Positions 33,984 through 43,169 of a DNA stretch of 64,000 bases are shown here, piece after piece. A program made the translations under genes and the position numbers. The notes under the pieces are model-generated. The model worked only from the letters and a program-made list of their open reading frames with translations, was not told the DNA's origin and ran no database searches. Origin of the DNA: Bradyrhizobium arachidis (GTDB lineage Bacteria; Pseudomonadota; Alphaproteobacteria; Rhizobiales; Xanthobacteraceae); the NCBI RefSeq assembly GCF_015291705.1, contig NZ_CP030050.1, positions 4,960,001-5,024,000 of the forward strand. The letters run 5' to 3'. Each line of letters starts with the position of its first letter. Position 1 is the first letter of the stretch.

Positions 33984-35678
33984 CTACGCCGCGCGCACGC
34001 CTGCGAGGAACGTTCCGACTTCGCCGGAGAGCTGCTCGGCCTGCTTGGAGAGGTTGCTGGCCGCGGCGAGCACCATGCCGGCGGCGTTGCCGGTCTCGTT
34101 CGCTGCCGTGGAGACGCCGCCGATATTGGTGGTGACCTCCTTCGTCGCCTCCGCGGTCTGCGAGACGCTGCGGGCGATCTCGGCAGTGGCGGCGCCTTGC
34201 TCCTCGATGGCAGCTCCGATCGAGGTGGCGATGCGGCTGACCTCTTCGATGGTGGCGGTGATGCCGCCGATGGCGTCGACGGCCTCCCTGGTGGCGCCCT
34301 GGATCTGCGCGATCTTGTCGCCGATCTCGCGGGTGGCCTCCGCGGTCTGGCTCGCCAGCGACTTCACCTCGGAGGCGACGACGGCAAAGCCGCGGCCGGC
34401 GTCACCGGCGCGTGCCGCCTCGATGGTGGCGTTGAGCGCGAGCAGATTGGTCTGTGCCGCGATGCTGGAGATCAGCTCGGCGACGTGCTCGATCTGCTGG
34501 GCACCGTCGGAGAGCGCCCGAACGATGGTGTCGGTGCGGCGCGCGCTGTCGACGGCGCGGCCGGTGACTTCGGCCGATTGTGCGACCTGACGGCTGATCT
34601 CGGTGATCGAGGAGGAGAGCTCCTCGGCGGCCGCCGCAACGGTCTGGACGCGCTGGCTGGCTTCGGTGGCGGCCGAGCCGACCACGGCAGCGCGTTGGTT
34701 GGTGCCTTCGGCGGTCGACGACATCGACTTGGCGGTGGTCTCGAGCTCGCCGGAGCCGGAGGCCATCAGGCCGACGAGCTGGCCGACAGAGGCATCGAAG
34801 CGGTCGGCGAGCGCGATCAGGGCCTCGCGCTTCTCCTGCTCGCTGCGGCTCTTGTTGGCGGCCTGCTCGGCCTCCAGGTTCCGCGCCGTCAGCGCGGTCT
34901 GTCTCAGCACTTCGAGCGTCTCGGCCATGCGGCCGATCTCGTCGCCGCGGTCGGTCTCCTCGACCGGTCTGTCGATGGCGCCGTCGGCGATCTCCTGCAT
35001 GCGGTTCTTCTGGCGGTCGAGCGCACCGAGCACGTCGCGGGCGATCAGCCAGGACAGCGTCGCCATCAGCAGCATCAGGCCGATGCCGATCGCAGCGAGT
35101 TCGAGCGTAAGCGCGCGAACGTCGGCGTCGATGTCGTCGACATAGAGGCCATAGCTGATGGTGACGTTCCAGGGCGCGAATTTGCGCGTGAAAACGGTCT
35201 TGCGGACCGGCTCGGTCTGGCCCGGACGAGGGTACAGGTAGGAGGCCACGCCGCCCTGGGCATTCTGATTGGCGGTGTTCATGATCGCGTCGGCGATCAG
35301 GACGCCATTGGAGTCGATGGCGCCTGTGATCTTGCCTTCGAGCTGCTGGTTGGCGCCGTTCACGAATAGCGAGGTGTCGGGATTGTAGACGACGGGATAG
35401 CCCTGGCCGCCGTTGAAGCTCATGCGGCGGCCGCGCTGGTGGAACTGGGCTTTCGCCTCGGCCTGCGTCAGCTTGCCGGCAGTGACCTCGTCCTGGAGCG
35501 ATTGTGCGTAGTTGTAGAGAAGTTCCACCGCGGTCCGCATTTGCTGGACACGGTCCTCCATCATGCGGCTCTTGCTGAGCACCGCCGATACGCCGATGAT
35601 GGCCGTGACCGTGAGCGCCGCGAGGCAGACCATGCTGGTCAGCTTGGTGCGGATCTTCAGGTGACTGAGCAGCTTCAT
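33984..35678 (-). CDS. Methyl-accepting chemotaxis protein with single Cache sensor
   Basis: 564-residue chemoreceptor. Membrane segments lie at about residues 13-33 and 188-210. Between them is a periplasmic sCache_2-type sensor ([41 protein letters not shown]). A HAMP linker (about 212-265) is followed by the MCP signalling domain with the conserved hairpin tip [37 protein letters not shown]. It senses an unknown small ligand, often a carboxylate in this sensor class, and controls CheA. No che genes are nearby, so it is an orphan receptor. The C-terminus lacks a CheR-tethering pentapeptide. Confidence 0.95.
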   Translation of the reverse strand: MKLLSHLKIRTKLTSMVCLAALTVTAIIGVSAVLSKSRMMEDRVQQMRTAVELLYNYAQSLQDEVTAGKLTQAEAKAQFHQRGRRMSFNGGQGYPVVYNPDTSLFVNGANQQLEGKITGAIDSNGVLIADAIMNTANQNAQGGVASYLYPRPGQTEPVRKTVFTRKFAPWNVTISYGLYVDDIDADVRALTLELAAIGIGLMLLMATLSWLIARDVLGALDRQKNRMQEIADGAIDRPVEETDRGDEIGRMAETLEVLRQTALTARNLEAEQAANKSRSEQEKREALIALADRFDASVGQLVGLMASGSGELETTAKSMSSTAEGTNQRAAVVGSAATEASQRVQTVAAAAEELSSSITEISRQVAQSAEVTGRAVDSARRTDTIVRALSDGAQQIEHVAELISSIAAQTNLLALNATIEAARAGDAGRGFAVVASEVKSLASQTAEATREIGDKIAQIQGATREAVDAIGGITATIEEVSRIATSIGAAIEEQGAATAEIARSVSQTAEATKEVTTNIGGVSTAANETGNAAGMVLAAASNLSKQAEQLSGEVGTFLAGVRAA

Positions 35679-35896
35679 CGCGGCCTCTACGGAATGGTTG
35701 TTATTGCTCGTATCGGTAGCATGAAGTTCTTACCAATCATGAACGTAGGCATGCGACGGCCCGTCGCGCAGCACGGCATTTGCAGCCTTATGCGCAAGTG
35801 TGCAGGCAAATCGCGATGCATCGCCGCGCACCCGTGTTTTTGCGGGTGGACGTCGTTCTCAGACTTTAGTGCTGATTGGGCTTGGCCGGACGTGCA

Positions 35897-35983
35897 ATGA
35901 ATCGATTCGTTCACCGCCTCATCATGTCCGTGCTGCTGGTCGCGGCCCTCGTTCTGATCTGGAACGTGTTGGGCTCGCGGTAG
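35897..35983 (+). CDS. Putative 28-residue single-pass membrane peptide
   Basis: A short frame MNRFVHRLIMSVLLVAALVL then IWNVLGSR, with a basic N-terminus and one strongly hydrophobic helix. This is the usual look of tiny bacterial membrane proteins. It stands alone between the chemoreceptor and DoxX genes. The ribosome site is poor (GGCCGGA), so it may be a chance ORF. Confidence 0.35.
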   Translation: MNRFVHRLIMSVLLVAALVLIWNVLGSR

Positions 35984-36072
35984 GCGGCACCGGCGAAACT
36001 GCCGGTGCCGTCGTTTACTTGCGCGTCAACCGCGTGCGTCAGCGCCGCGCGAACGCGCCGCCGATCAAGCCG

Positions 36073-36477
36073 TTATTTCTTGCCCATCGCCGCATCGGCG
36101 CTGACCGAGCCGCCGCCGGCCGCCGAGAGATAGAGGCACGCGAAGCAGAACAGGATCGCCGCGGTGCCGCCATTGAGCAGCGGCAGGAACACCGGCGTCT
36201 CGCCCTTGAACATGTGGCCCATGAAGTAAGCGAAGGCCATCTCACCCGAGAGGATGAAAGCGCTGAGGCGCGTGAACAGGCCGATCATCAGCAGCGCGCC
36301 GAGCACGAGCTCGAGCGTACCGGCCACATAGATCAGCGGCGGAATGTTCGCGAAGTAGGGAAGCACCGGAAACTTGAACAGCTTGGCGACGCCATACTGG
36401 AACAGCAGCAAGCCGGTGATGAAGCGAAACAGGCTCAAGAGAACCGGTTGAAAGCGAACGAGATAGGGAAAGTCCAT
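36073..36477 (-). CDS. DoxX-family membrane protein
   Basis: 134 residues with four membrane segments and the DoxX pattern: LFRFITGLLLFQYGVAKLF, then PLIYVAGTLELVLGALLMIGLFTRLSAFILSGEMAFAYFM in two adjoining helices. DoxX proteins are small inner-membrane proteins linked to redox balance or thiosulfate/quinone chemistry, with a poorly defined reaction. ATG 36477 has GGAGGG about 8 nt upstream; the longer frame from 36591 has no such support. The C-terminus is SADAAMGKK. Confidence 0.85.
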   Translation of the reverse strand: MDFPYLVRFQPVLLSLFRFITGLLLFQYGVAKLFKFPVLPYFANIPPLIYVAGTLELVLGALLMIGLFTRLSAFILSGEMAFAYFMGHMFKGETPVFLPLLNGGTAAILFCFACLYLSAAGGGSVSADAAMGKK

Positions 36478-36696
36478 TGGTTTGTGCCCTCCATCCAATG
36501 CGCGACTTGGACCGCATTCGGTTCCGCCTCGCAAGCCACCCGGCATAATTTTCGCGCTGACATTTTCGTCATGTTGGACAAAACACCGCATGCCGGGGTT
36601 TCAGCCGCCTGCGATTCGGATTTTTGCGCGCGTTCGCGTCGTGCCCATCCGTAATTTTCCGGTGATGCGAATGCGCTTAGGTTACTCCTGCGAAAC

Positions 36697-37968
36697 CTAG
36701 CGCCGCAAGGCGGGCACGATCAGGAACGGGATCATCCCGAGCACCACGCTCGCAAGTGCGAAGGCGAGCAACGCGTTGTAGCCGTGCGTCGCATCGTGGA
36801 TCAGGCCGCCGCTCCAGGAGCCGAATGCCGAGCCCAGCCCGCTGCCGATTGAGATCGTGCCATAGATGGTGCCGACGCGCTTGCCCTGGAAGATCCGCAT
36901 CGCGGTCGCGCTGATCAGCGGGCCGCGCGAGCCCATCATGCTGCCGAAGCAGACGACGAAGCCGGTCAGCAGCAGGATGTTGGGCGAGTACTGCAGCAGC
37001 CACAGCAGGACGATGCCGAGGATCGAGATCGCGTAACTCAAAAGCACCGAGGGCCGGCGCCCGATCAGGCCGTCGAGCGCGGACACGCCGAGCATTCCGA
37101 ACACCAGCACGACGCCGGAAAAACCCCAGGCGGTCGCAGCCTGGAGCGGCGGGAAGCCGGCATCGATCAGATAGGCCACGATCTGCGCGGCGATCGCATA
37201 CATTCCGACGGCGGTGAAGAAGAAGGTCGAGAACAGCGCCCAGAAGGCGTGATGGCGCATCGCGCCGAGCAGCGTCCAGCCATTGTCGACGAAGTTCGGA
37301 TCGGTCTTCTTCACGACATGAGGCGAGCCCGCGGCGAACAGCCGCCACGGCAGCAGCAACAGCGGCACCAGCAGGCCCAAGGCTGCGAAGCCGAACAGCT
37401 GGTAGGTGTCGCGCCAGCCAATATGGTCGATCAGGAGCTGCGAGGCCGGCAGCAGCGCCAGCACGCCGCCGCCCATTGCCGAATAGACCACCGACATCGC
37501 GGTCGGCAGACGCGGCCCGAACCAGCGGCCGAGCAGGATCGAGTTCGGCACGATACCGATGAAAGCGACGCCGATGCCGACGCAGAGGCCGATCGAGAGC
37601 TGGAACTGCCATAGATGCTGCGCATGCGCCGCGATCAGGAACGCCGCGCCGAGCAGCAGCAGGCCGAGCGCATAGACGATGCGCGGTCCGGAATGGTCGA
37701 ACAGGCGGCCGACGAAGGGGGCGGTGAGGCCGCTCGCGAGCCAGGTGAGGGAATAAACCGACACGATCTGCGCGCGGTCCCAGCCGAAGCTTTCCGAGAT
37801 CGGCTTCAGGAACACGGTAAAGCTGTCGCCGAGCCCGCGGCCGAGAACCGCGAGCGTGAAGCAGAGCGCGAGCACGGTGAGCGCGATGCGAACGGCGCCT
37901 TGCGACGTCGCCGCAATGCTATCCTTGCTCGTTCCCGCCGTCGATTGCTTGGGCGTGTTCTGATCCAT
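36697..37968 (-). CDS. MFS transporter
   Basis: 423 residues with twelve hydrophobic segments. The N-terminal half has LGRGLGDSFTVFLKPISESFGWDRAQIVSVYSLTWLASGL (two adjoining segments) and the MFS motif A-like GRLFDHSGPRIVY; a central charged loop (about residues 205-225) separates the halves. It resembles the OFA/monocarboxylate-type MFS group (SFGWDRAQIS-like start), but the substrate is unknown. It follows tyrS in the same direction with a 56-bp gap. Confidence 0.88.
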   Translation of the reverse strand: MDQNTPKQSTAGTSKDSIAATSQGAVRIALTVLALCFTLAVLGRGLGDSFTVFLKPISESFGWDRAQIVSVYSLTWLASGLTAPFVGRLFDHSGPRIVYALGLLLLGAAFLIAAHAQHLWQFQLSIGLCVGIGVAFIGIVPNSILLGRWFGPRLPTAMSVVYSAMGGGVLALLPASQLLIDHIGWRDTYQLFGFAALGLLVPLLLLPWRLFAAGSPHVVKKTDPNFVDNGWTLLGAMRHHAFWALFSTFFFTAVGMYAIAAQIVAYLIDAGFPPLQAATAWGFSGVVLVFGMLGVSALDGLIGRRPSVLLSYAISILGIVLLWLLQYSPNILLLTGFVVCFGSMMGSRGPLISATAMRIFQGKRVGTIYGTISIGSGLGSAFGSWSGGLIHDATHGYNALLAFALASVVLGMIPFLIVPALRR

Positions 37969-38024
37969 TGCCCGTCAGGGAGCGCGCTTCGGCGCGCCCT
38001 GACAAGCATCAAAAGCTCATACGC

Positions 38025-39278
38025 CTATGCAGGCCTGATCAAGACGTGCTTCTTCTTACCGAAGGACAGCTTGATCACGCCTTCCGGCGTCAGATTGCCG
38101 GCCGACAGCGCCATCTTCTCGTCGGTCACGGGCTCATCGTTGACGCGGAGGCCGCCGCCCTTGATCTGGCGCCGCGCCTCGCCGTTGGAGGCAACAAGGC
38201 CCGCCTTGACGAAAGCGTTGAGCACGCCGAGGCCGGCGTCCAATTCGCCGCGCGGAATTTCCACGGTCGGGAGGCTTTCGGCCAGCGCGCCTTCCTCGAA
38301 CGTGCGGCGCGCGGTTTCAGCGGCTTCGTTCGCGGCGTCGCGGCCGTGCAGCAGCGCGGTCGCTTCGGTCGCGAGCACCTTCTTGGCCTCGTTGATCTCG
38401 GAGCCGCCGAGCGCCTCGAGCTTTTTGATCTCGCTCATTGGCAGCGTCGTGAACAGCTTCAGGAACTTGCCGACGTCGGCGTCCTCGGTGTTGCGCCAGT
38501 ACTGCCAGAAATCATAGGGCGAGAACTGGTCGGCGTTGAGCCACACCGCGCCTTGCGCGGTCTTGCCCATCTTGGCGCCCGAGGCGGTGGTCAAGAGCGG
38601 CGTCGTCAGCGCGAACAGCTGGTGCGTGCCCATGCGGCGGCCGAGATCGACGCCCATGATGATGTTGCCCCACTGGTCCGAGCCACCCATCTGGAGCCGG
38701 CAGCCGGTACGCTTGGCGAGTTCGACGAAGTCGTAGGCCTGGCAGACCATGTAGTTGAATTCGATGAAGCTCATCTCCTGCTCGCGCTCGAGGCGCAGCC
38801 GCACGGAATCCATGGTCAGCATGCGGTTGACCGAGAAGTGCCGGCCGACGTCGCGCAGCATCTCGATCCAGTTCAGCTTGGTCAGCCATTCCGCATTGTC
38901 GAGCATGATGGCGTCGCTCTTGCCCTCGCCATAGCGCAGCACCTTTGCGAACACGCCGCGGATCGATTCCTTGTTGGCCTCGATCTCGGCGACGGTGCGC
39001 ATCGCACGCGTCTCGTCCTTGCCGGAGGGATCGCCCACCATCGTGGTGCCGCCGCCCATCAGCGTGATCGGCTTGTTGCCGGACTGCTGGAGCCAGTACA
39101 GCATCATCATGGTCAGGTAGTTGCCGATATGCAGCGAGCGGGCGGTGCAATCGTAGCCGACATAGGTGGTCGCCTCGCCCTTGGCGGCGAGCGCGTCCAG
39201 CCCCTCGAAATCGGAGCATTGGTGGATGAATCCACGCTCTTGCAGGGTGTTGAGGAAATCCGATTTAAATGCAGTCAT
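38025..39278 (-). CDS. tyrS: Tyrosyl-tRNA synthetase
   Basis: 417 residues. Class I synthetase that charges tRNA-Tyr. Signatures are [20 protein letters not shown] (HIGH motif as HIGN), the tyrosine-binding region [30 protein letters not shown], and the KMSKS loop as [15 protein letters not shown]. The C-terminal S4 RNA-binding domain is present ([17 protein letters not shown]). The length matches the bacterial TyrRS norm. It is divergent from anmK, a common alphaproteobacterial arrangement, across 160 bp containing two inverted repeats. Confidence 0.97.
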   Translation of the reverse strand: MTAFKSDFLNTLQERGFIHQCSDFEGLDALAAKGEATTYVGYDCTARSLHIGNYLTMMMLYWLQQSGNKPITLMGGGTTMVGDPSGKDETRAMRTVAEIEANKESIRGVFAKVLRYGEGKSDAIMLDNAEWLTKLNWIEMLRDVGRHFSVNRMLTMDSVRLRLEREQEMSFIEFNYMVCQAYDFVELAKRTGCRLQMGGSDQWGNIIMGVDLGRRMGTHQLFALTTPLLTTASGAKMGKTAQGAVWLNADQFSPYDFWQYWRNTEDADVGKFLKLFTTLPMSEIKKLEALGGSEINEAKKVLATEATALLHGRDAANEAAETARRTFEEGALAESLPTVEIPRGELDAGLGVLNAFVKAGLVASNGEARRQIKGGGLRVNDEPVTDEKMALSAGNLTPEGVIKLSFGKKKHVLIRPA

Positions 39279-39384
39279 CTGTCGGCGTGCCTGATCATTC
39301 TTATTTTACGATCATTGCGGCAAGTTGCGGAACCAGCGCCAGCCGGGCTGCCGCAAAAATGCGCGCTGTGGCATTATAAGATGT

Positions 39385-39401
39385 ACTTGTTTGATACAAG
39401 T
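39385..39401. promoter_or_regulatory. Palindrome in the tyrS-anmK promoter region
   Basis: ACTTGT-TTGAT-ACAAGT, a perfect 6-bp inverted repeat with a 5-nt spacer, 38 bp before the anmK start and just after a TATAAG element (39375-39380). A second, wider pair, TTGCGG...CCGCAA, spans 39325-39356. These are candidate operators; the regulator is unknown. Confidence 0.4.
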
Positions 39402-39438
39402 CAGGCGTCAGGGTAGGGGACGTCGAGGCCCGCTTGAG

Positions 39439-40542
39439 ATGATGTTGACGGCACTCGGCTTGATGAGCGGCACCTCGCTGGACGGGGTGGATGTCGCGCT
39501 GATCGAGACCGATGGAAAACAGGTGAAGGCATTCGGACCGTCCGGCTACCGGCCCTATGGCCCGGCGGAGCGCAATCTGCTGCGCCAGGCGCTGTCCGAG
39601 GCCGTGCACCTGCCGCGGCGCGATGCCCGGCCGGGCATCCTGGCCGAGGCCGAGCGCGCGGTGACGCAGGCGCATGCCGAGGCGGTCGCCGCCTTCGTCG
39701 CCCAGAACCGGATGCGGCCGGAGGATATCGACATCGTCGGTTTCCATGGCCAGACCGTGCTGCACCGTCCCGAGAAGCGGATGACGGTTCAGATCGGCGA
39801 TGGGCCGGCGCTCGCCAGGGCGATCCATATTCCCGTGATGCATGATTTCCGCGCCGCCGACGTCGAGGCGGGCGGGCAGGGCGCGCCGTTCGTGCCGGTC
39901 TACCACCGCGCGCTCGCCAATTCGCTGGAGCGCGAAGGGCCGATCGTCGTGGTCAATATCGGCGGCGTCTCCAACATCACCTATATCGACGGCAACGACA
40001 CGCTGATCGCTTGCGACACGGGGCCCGGCAACGCGCTGCTCGACGATTTCATGTACCGGACCATGAACCAGGCGTTCGATGCGGAGGGTAAGTTCGCCGC
40101 GCTCGGCAACGCGGACGACGCCTGGATCGCGCGGGCGCTGGAATTGCCGTTCTTCGCAAGCCCGCCGCCGAAATCGCTCGACCGCAACGATTTCGCCGCG
40201 CTCAAGCTCGGCGAGGTCGCGCCGGCCGATGGTGCGGCGACGCTGACGGCCTTCACCGCGGCGGCGATCGCCCGCGTCATACCGCTGCTGCCGCGGCGGC
40301 CGCGGAGCTGGATCGTCTGCGGCGGCGGCGCCCGCAACCTCACCATGCTCCGCATGCTGCGGGAGCGGGTGGGCTCGGCCACCGTCGAGGCGGCCGAGAC
40401 GCTGGGCTGGGCCTCCGACGCCATCGAGGCGCAGGCCTTCGGCTTCCTCGCCGCGCGCGGCCTCAAGGGCCTGCCGCTGTCCTATCCGGCGACCACGGGC
40501 GTGCCGATGCCGATGACCGGCGGGGTGATCGCCAGACCCTAG
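39439..40542 (+). CDS. anmK: Anhydro-N-acetylmuramic acid kinase
   Basis: 367 residues. AnmK opens the 1,6-anhydro ring of anhydroMurNAc and phosphorylates it, feeding recycled cell-wall sugar to MurQ. The N-terminal phosphate-binding motif LGLMSGTSLDGVDVALIETD is diagnostic. Further family motifs are VGFHGQTVLHRP, QIGDGPALA, VVVNIGGVSNITY and DTGPGNALLDD, with WIVCGGGARN near the C-terminus. ATG 39439 is chosen from two adjacent ATGs; the upstream in-frame extension has no family match. Confidence 0.96.
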   Translation: MMLTALGLMSGTSLDGVDVALIETDGKQVKAFGPSGYRPYGPAERNLLRQALSEAVHLPRRDARPGILAEAERAVTQAHAEAVAAFVAQNRMRPEDIDIVGFHGQTVLHRPEKRMTVQIGDGPALARAIHIPVMHDFRAADVEAGGQGAPFVPVYHRALANSLEREGPIVVVNIGGVSNITYIDGNDTLIACDTGPGNALLDDFMYRTMNQAFDAEGKFAALGNADDAWIARALELPFFASPPPKSLDRNDFAALKLGEVAPADGAATLTAFTAAAIARVIPLLPRRPRSWIVCGGGARNLTMLRMLRERVGSATVEAAETLGWASDAIEAQAFGFLAARGLKGLPLSYPATTGVPMPMTGGVIARP

Positions 40543-40568
40543 AGAGGCAGCCGAGGTCACAGCCGGTT

Positions 40569-40631
40569 GATGCAGTTGCATCGATCTTGACGGATATATG
40601 CAAATGCATCTATCTTGGATGCAGTTGCATC
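40569..40631 (+). promoter_or_regulatory. Triple palindromic operator around the gst promoter
   Basis: Three copies of a 14-bp palindrome: GATGCAGTTGCATC (40569-40582), TATGCAAATGCATC (40597-40610) and GATGCAGTTGCATC (40618-40631), starting 28 and 21 bp apart. A promoter TTGACG (40587-40592) and TATCTT (40611-40616, 18-bp spacer) is interleaved so that the middle copy fills the spacer and the outer copies flank it. This is a repressor-type layout. The regulator is not in the window. Confidence 0.7.
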
Positions 40632-40651
40632 GAACCGCCGGGATCATGGCC

Positions 40652-41329
40652 ATGACATCTTCGCTCAAGCTCATCAGCCACAAGCTTTGCCCCTATGTGC
40701 AGCGCGCCGTGATCGCGCTCAAAGAGAAGGGCGTTCCGTTCGAGCGGATCGATATCGACCTCGCCAACAAGCCCGACTGGTTCTTGAGGATCTCGCCGCT
40801 CGGCAAGGTGCCGGTGCTGGTGGTGACGACGGACAAGGGCGAGGTGGCCTTGTTCGAGAGCAACGTGATCTGCGAGTACATCGAGGAGACGCAAGCCGGC
40901 GCCAAGCTGCATCCGGCGGATGCCTTGAAGCGTGCCGAGCACCGCGCCTGGATGGAATTCGGTTCGGCGATCCTCGGCGATCTCTGGGGCCTGGAGACCA
41001 CGACGGATCCGGCGACCTTCGAAAGCAAGCGCCAGGCGCTTGTCGCGAAGTTCGCGCGCGTCGAAGCCGCGCTCGGCGCAGGGCCTTATTTCGCTGGCGA
41101 AGCGTTCAGCCTGGTCGATGCGGTGTTCGCGCCGGTCTTTCGCTATTTCGATCTGTTCGACGAGCTGGCCGAGCATGGCATCTTTAGGGATGTGCCGAAG
41201 GTCCGCGCCTGGCGCGCTGAGCTCGCAAAGCGCCCGAGCGTCGGCACTGCGGTCGGGGCGGACTATCCGCAGCTGCTCCGCGCCTTCCTCGTCCGGCACG
41301 ATGCGCATCTCCTCAAGCTCGCGGCCTGA
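40652..41329 (+). CDS. Glutathione S-transferase family protein (Cys-type, omega-like)
   Basis: 225 residues. The N-terminal thioredoxin-like domain has the redox motif LISHKLCPYVQRAVIALKEKG, with a catalytic Cys at residue 13 (CPYV) as in omega/glutaredoxin-like GSTs, and the glutathione-binding ISPLGKVPVLV followed by LFESNVICEYIEE. The C-terminal helical domain follows. It may act as a thiol transferase or dehalogenase; the substrate is unknown. ATG 40652 (or 40646) follows GGGA. The start lies just after the triple palindrome, so expression is probably repressed until a ligand appears. The exporter gene follows after 4 bp. Confidence 0.9.
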   Translation: MTSSLKLISHKLCPYVQRAVIALKEKGVPFERIDIDLANKPDWFLRISPLGKVPVLVVTTDKGEVALFESNVICEYIEETQAGAKLHPADALKRAEHRAWMEFGSAILGDLWGLETTTDPATFESKRQALVAKFARVEAALGAGPYFAGEAFSLVDAVFAPVFRYFDLFDELAEHGIFRDVPKVRAWRAELAKRPSVGTAVGADYPQLLRAFLVRHDAHLLKLAA

Positions 41330-41333
41330 GCCG

Positions 41334-41657
41334 ATGTCGTCATCCGTCGCCTGGCTGATGCTGGTGATCGCCGGCGCGCTCGATGTGGGCTGGGCGATCT
41401 CGATGAAGTACGCAGAAGGCTACACGCGGGCGGGGTGGAGCATCGCTTCGCTGGTGCTGCTCGCAGCCTTCGTGTTCCTGCTCGGGCGCGCGCTGAAGGT
41501 GCTCGAAGTCGGCGTTGCCTATTCGGTGTGGACCGGCATCGGGGCTGCCGGCACGTTCCTGTTGGGAGTCGTGCTGTTCGGGGAAACGCTCAGCGCTATG
41601 AAGCTCGTAGGTATCGTGCTGGTGCTGATGGGGATTACCGCGCTCAAGCTGGCCTAA
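41334..41657 (+). CDS. Small multidrug resistance family exporter, Gdx/SugE-like
   Basis: 107 residues with four membrane helices. The third and fourth helices carry VGVAYSVWTGIGAAGTFLLG and the ending FGETLSAMKLVGIVLVLMGI, closest to the Gdx (SugE) guanidinium or quaternary-ammonium exporters. The essential membrane Glu of helix 1 (EmrE Glu14, Gdx Glu13) is replaced by Asp17 in GALDVGWAISMKYAEG. It starts 4 bp after the GST stop, so the two form an operon under the triple palindrome: a likely detoxification pair (conjugation or reduction plus export). Its stop overlaps the convergent DUF1697 remnant. Confidence 0.85.
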   Translation: MSSSVAWLMLVIAGALDVGWAISMKYAEGYTRAGWSIASLVLLAAFVFLLGRALKVLEVGVAYSVWTGIGAAGTFLLGVVLFGETLSAMKLVGIVLVLMGITALKLA

Positions 41658-42165
41658 AGCTCCGCGGCCATCTTCGCCAGGGTGGCGATGGTGTTCATGT
41701 TGCGCGCGGTGCCGGTCTTGGCGGCGGGGATCGCGAGTTTTGACGTCCCCATGCCGTCGCCGTAATGCACGTAGATCTCGCGGCGGCGAGCTTGACCTCT
41801 TCGTCCTTCTGACCGCGAATTCCGGCGAGCGTATCGGCGGGCGGCGCCTTGTCGAGGAAGATCGCGACCGTGCGGTTGGGCGCCATTTTGGAAAACGGGT
41901 TGCCAGCCAGAACCTCTGCCATCTCGGCGGCGCTGCGCACGAGCACACCGACCGGCGCGCCGGCGAAGGCGTGCAAGCGCTTTTCCAGTGCGGCCTTGAT
42001 TGCGGATTCCGATTTGCGGCTGGTGAAGACCACATTGCCGCTGGCGATGTAGGTGCGCACGGCTCCAAAACCGAGCTCTTCGCACATCGCCTTGAGCTCG
42101 GTCATCGGCAGCTTGCCGGTGCCTCCGACATTGACCGCGCGCAGCAGGGCTACGAACGCGGCCAT
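41654..42165 (-). pseudogene. DUF1697 family gene with a frameshift
   Basis: The first about 127 codons read as a DUF1697 protein: MAAFVALLRAVNVGGTGKLP, LGFGAVRTYIASGNVVF, GNPFSKMAPNRTVAIFLDK, ending EEVKLAA. The frame then loses register and gives a non-homologous tail. The expected C-terminus, REIYVHYGDGMGTSKLAIP and GTARNMNTIATLAKMA, is intact in another minus-strand frame ending at 41654. One missing base near 41779-41788 (a GCCGCCGCGAG run) explains it. It is either a recent pseudogene or an error in a GC-rich run. DUF1697 proteins have no known function. Confidence 0.8.
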
Positions 42166-42172
42166 ATCGTTC

Positions 42173-42820
42173 TTATCGGACGTTGGCGAGGCGCATGTCG
42201 AGATACGCCGTGATGGTCTCCATCAGCGGCTCGAGCTTGGCGTCGAAGAAGTGGTTGGCGCCGGGGATGATCTGCTGGTCGATCACGATGCCCTTCTGCG
42301 TCTTCAGCTTCTCGACCAGCGTGTTGACGTCCTTCGGCGGCACCACTGCGTCCTTCTCGCCATGCACGATCAGGCCGGACGAGGGGCAGGGTGCGAGGAA
42401 CGAGAAGTCGTAGAGATTGGCCGGCGGCGCGATCGAGATGAAACCCTCGACCTCGGGACGGCGCATCAGGAGCTGCATGCCGATCCAGGCGCCGAAGGAG
42501 AAGCCGGCGACCCAGCAGGCGCGTGCCTCGGGATTGATGGTCTGCGCCCAGTCGAGCGCGGCGGCCGCATCCGACAATTCGCCGGTGCCGTGGTCGAACG
42601 AGCCCTGGCTGCGGCCGACGCCGCGAAAGTTGAAGCGCAGCACCGAGAAGCCGCGGTGCGCGAAGGCGTAGTAGCACTGGTACACGATCTGATGATTCAT
42701 CGTGCCGTGAAACTGCGGATGCGGATGCAGGATCATCGCGATCGGCGCGTTCTTCTGCTTGGCCGGGTGATAGCGGCCTTCGAGACGGCCAGCAGGGCCG
42801 GCGAAAATGACTTCAGGCAT
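42173..42820 (-). CDS. Alpha/beta hydrolase
   Basis: 215 residues. A dienelactone-hydrolase/Tex30-like fold: MPEVIFAGPAGRLEGRYHP at the start, ILHPHPQFHGTMNHQIVYQ as the oxyanion region, the nucleophile elbow GFSFG in CWVAGFSFGAWIG, Asp in IVHGEKDAVVPP, and the catalytic His in PGANHFFDAKLE. All triad residues are present. The substrate is unknown; relatives act on small esters or are uncharacterised. ATG 42820 is chosen over an upstream ATG at 42868 because the family starts here and AGAGA precedes it. Confidence 0.87.
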   Translation of the reverse strand: MPEVIFAGPAGRLEGRYHPAKQKNAPIAMILHPHPQFHGTMNHQIVYQCYYAFAHRGFSVLRFNFRGVGRSQGSFDHGTGELSDAAAALDWAQTINPEARACWVAGFSFGAWIGMQLLMRRPEVEGFISIAPPANLYDFSFLAPCPSSGLIVHGEKDAVVPPKDVNTLVEKLKTQKGIVIDQQIIPGANHFFDAKLEPLMETITAYLDMRLANVR

Positions 42821-43169
42821 CGATGATCTCTTGATTGATGTGCTGGAGCGAGGTTCCTCGGCAATCAACCGATTGTGGCTTCATCGACTTTGATGCCGAC
42901 GAAGCGAATGAAGGATGAGAAGGCGTGCGCCTCGCGGTGATGCGCGATTGGCGCGCGGTGACTTGACGGCCGCGTTCTAACATAGGCTGCGGGGCAAAAA
43001 GCAAGCATCTTCAACATCAGTCAATGCGCTCAAGACGTTAGCGCGTCATGGCGGCGTCATCGCCGACCGCGGTTTCGGAATCACGGTTGCCAAGAGCGTG
43101 GCGGCGGCCCATGTCGGGGCGGCGAGGCGAGCCGACCAGGCCTCGGAAAACAAGGTAACATAATACTCA
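42821..43169. other. Intergenic region upstream of the suf operon
   Basis: 349 bp between divergent genes. It holds the hydrolase promoter on one side and the suf promoter on the other. I see TTGACG (42963-42968) and a TTCTAA half-site (42975-42980) resembling half of an Irr iron-control element, but no clean -10 box. A 36-codon frame near 43047 overlaps the suf leader and lacks family features. No gene is called. Confidence 0.45.

Noticed and set aside
43047..43157. 36-codon plus-strand frame before the first suf gene
   Set aside because: Arg/Pro/Ser-rich, no ribosome site, overlaps the expected leader of the operon.
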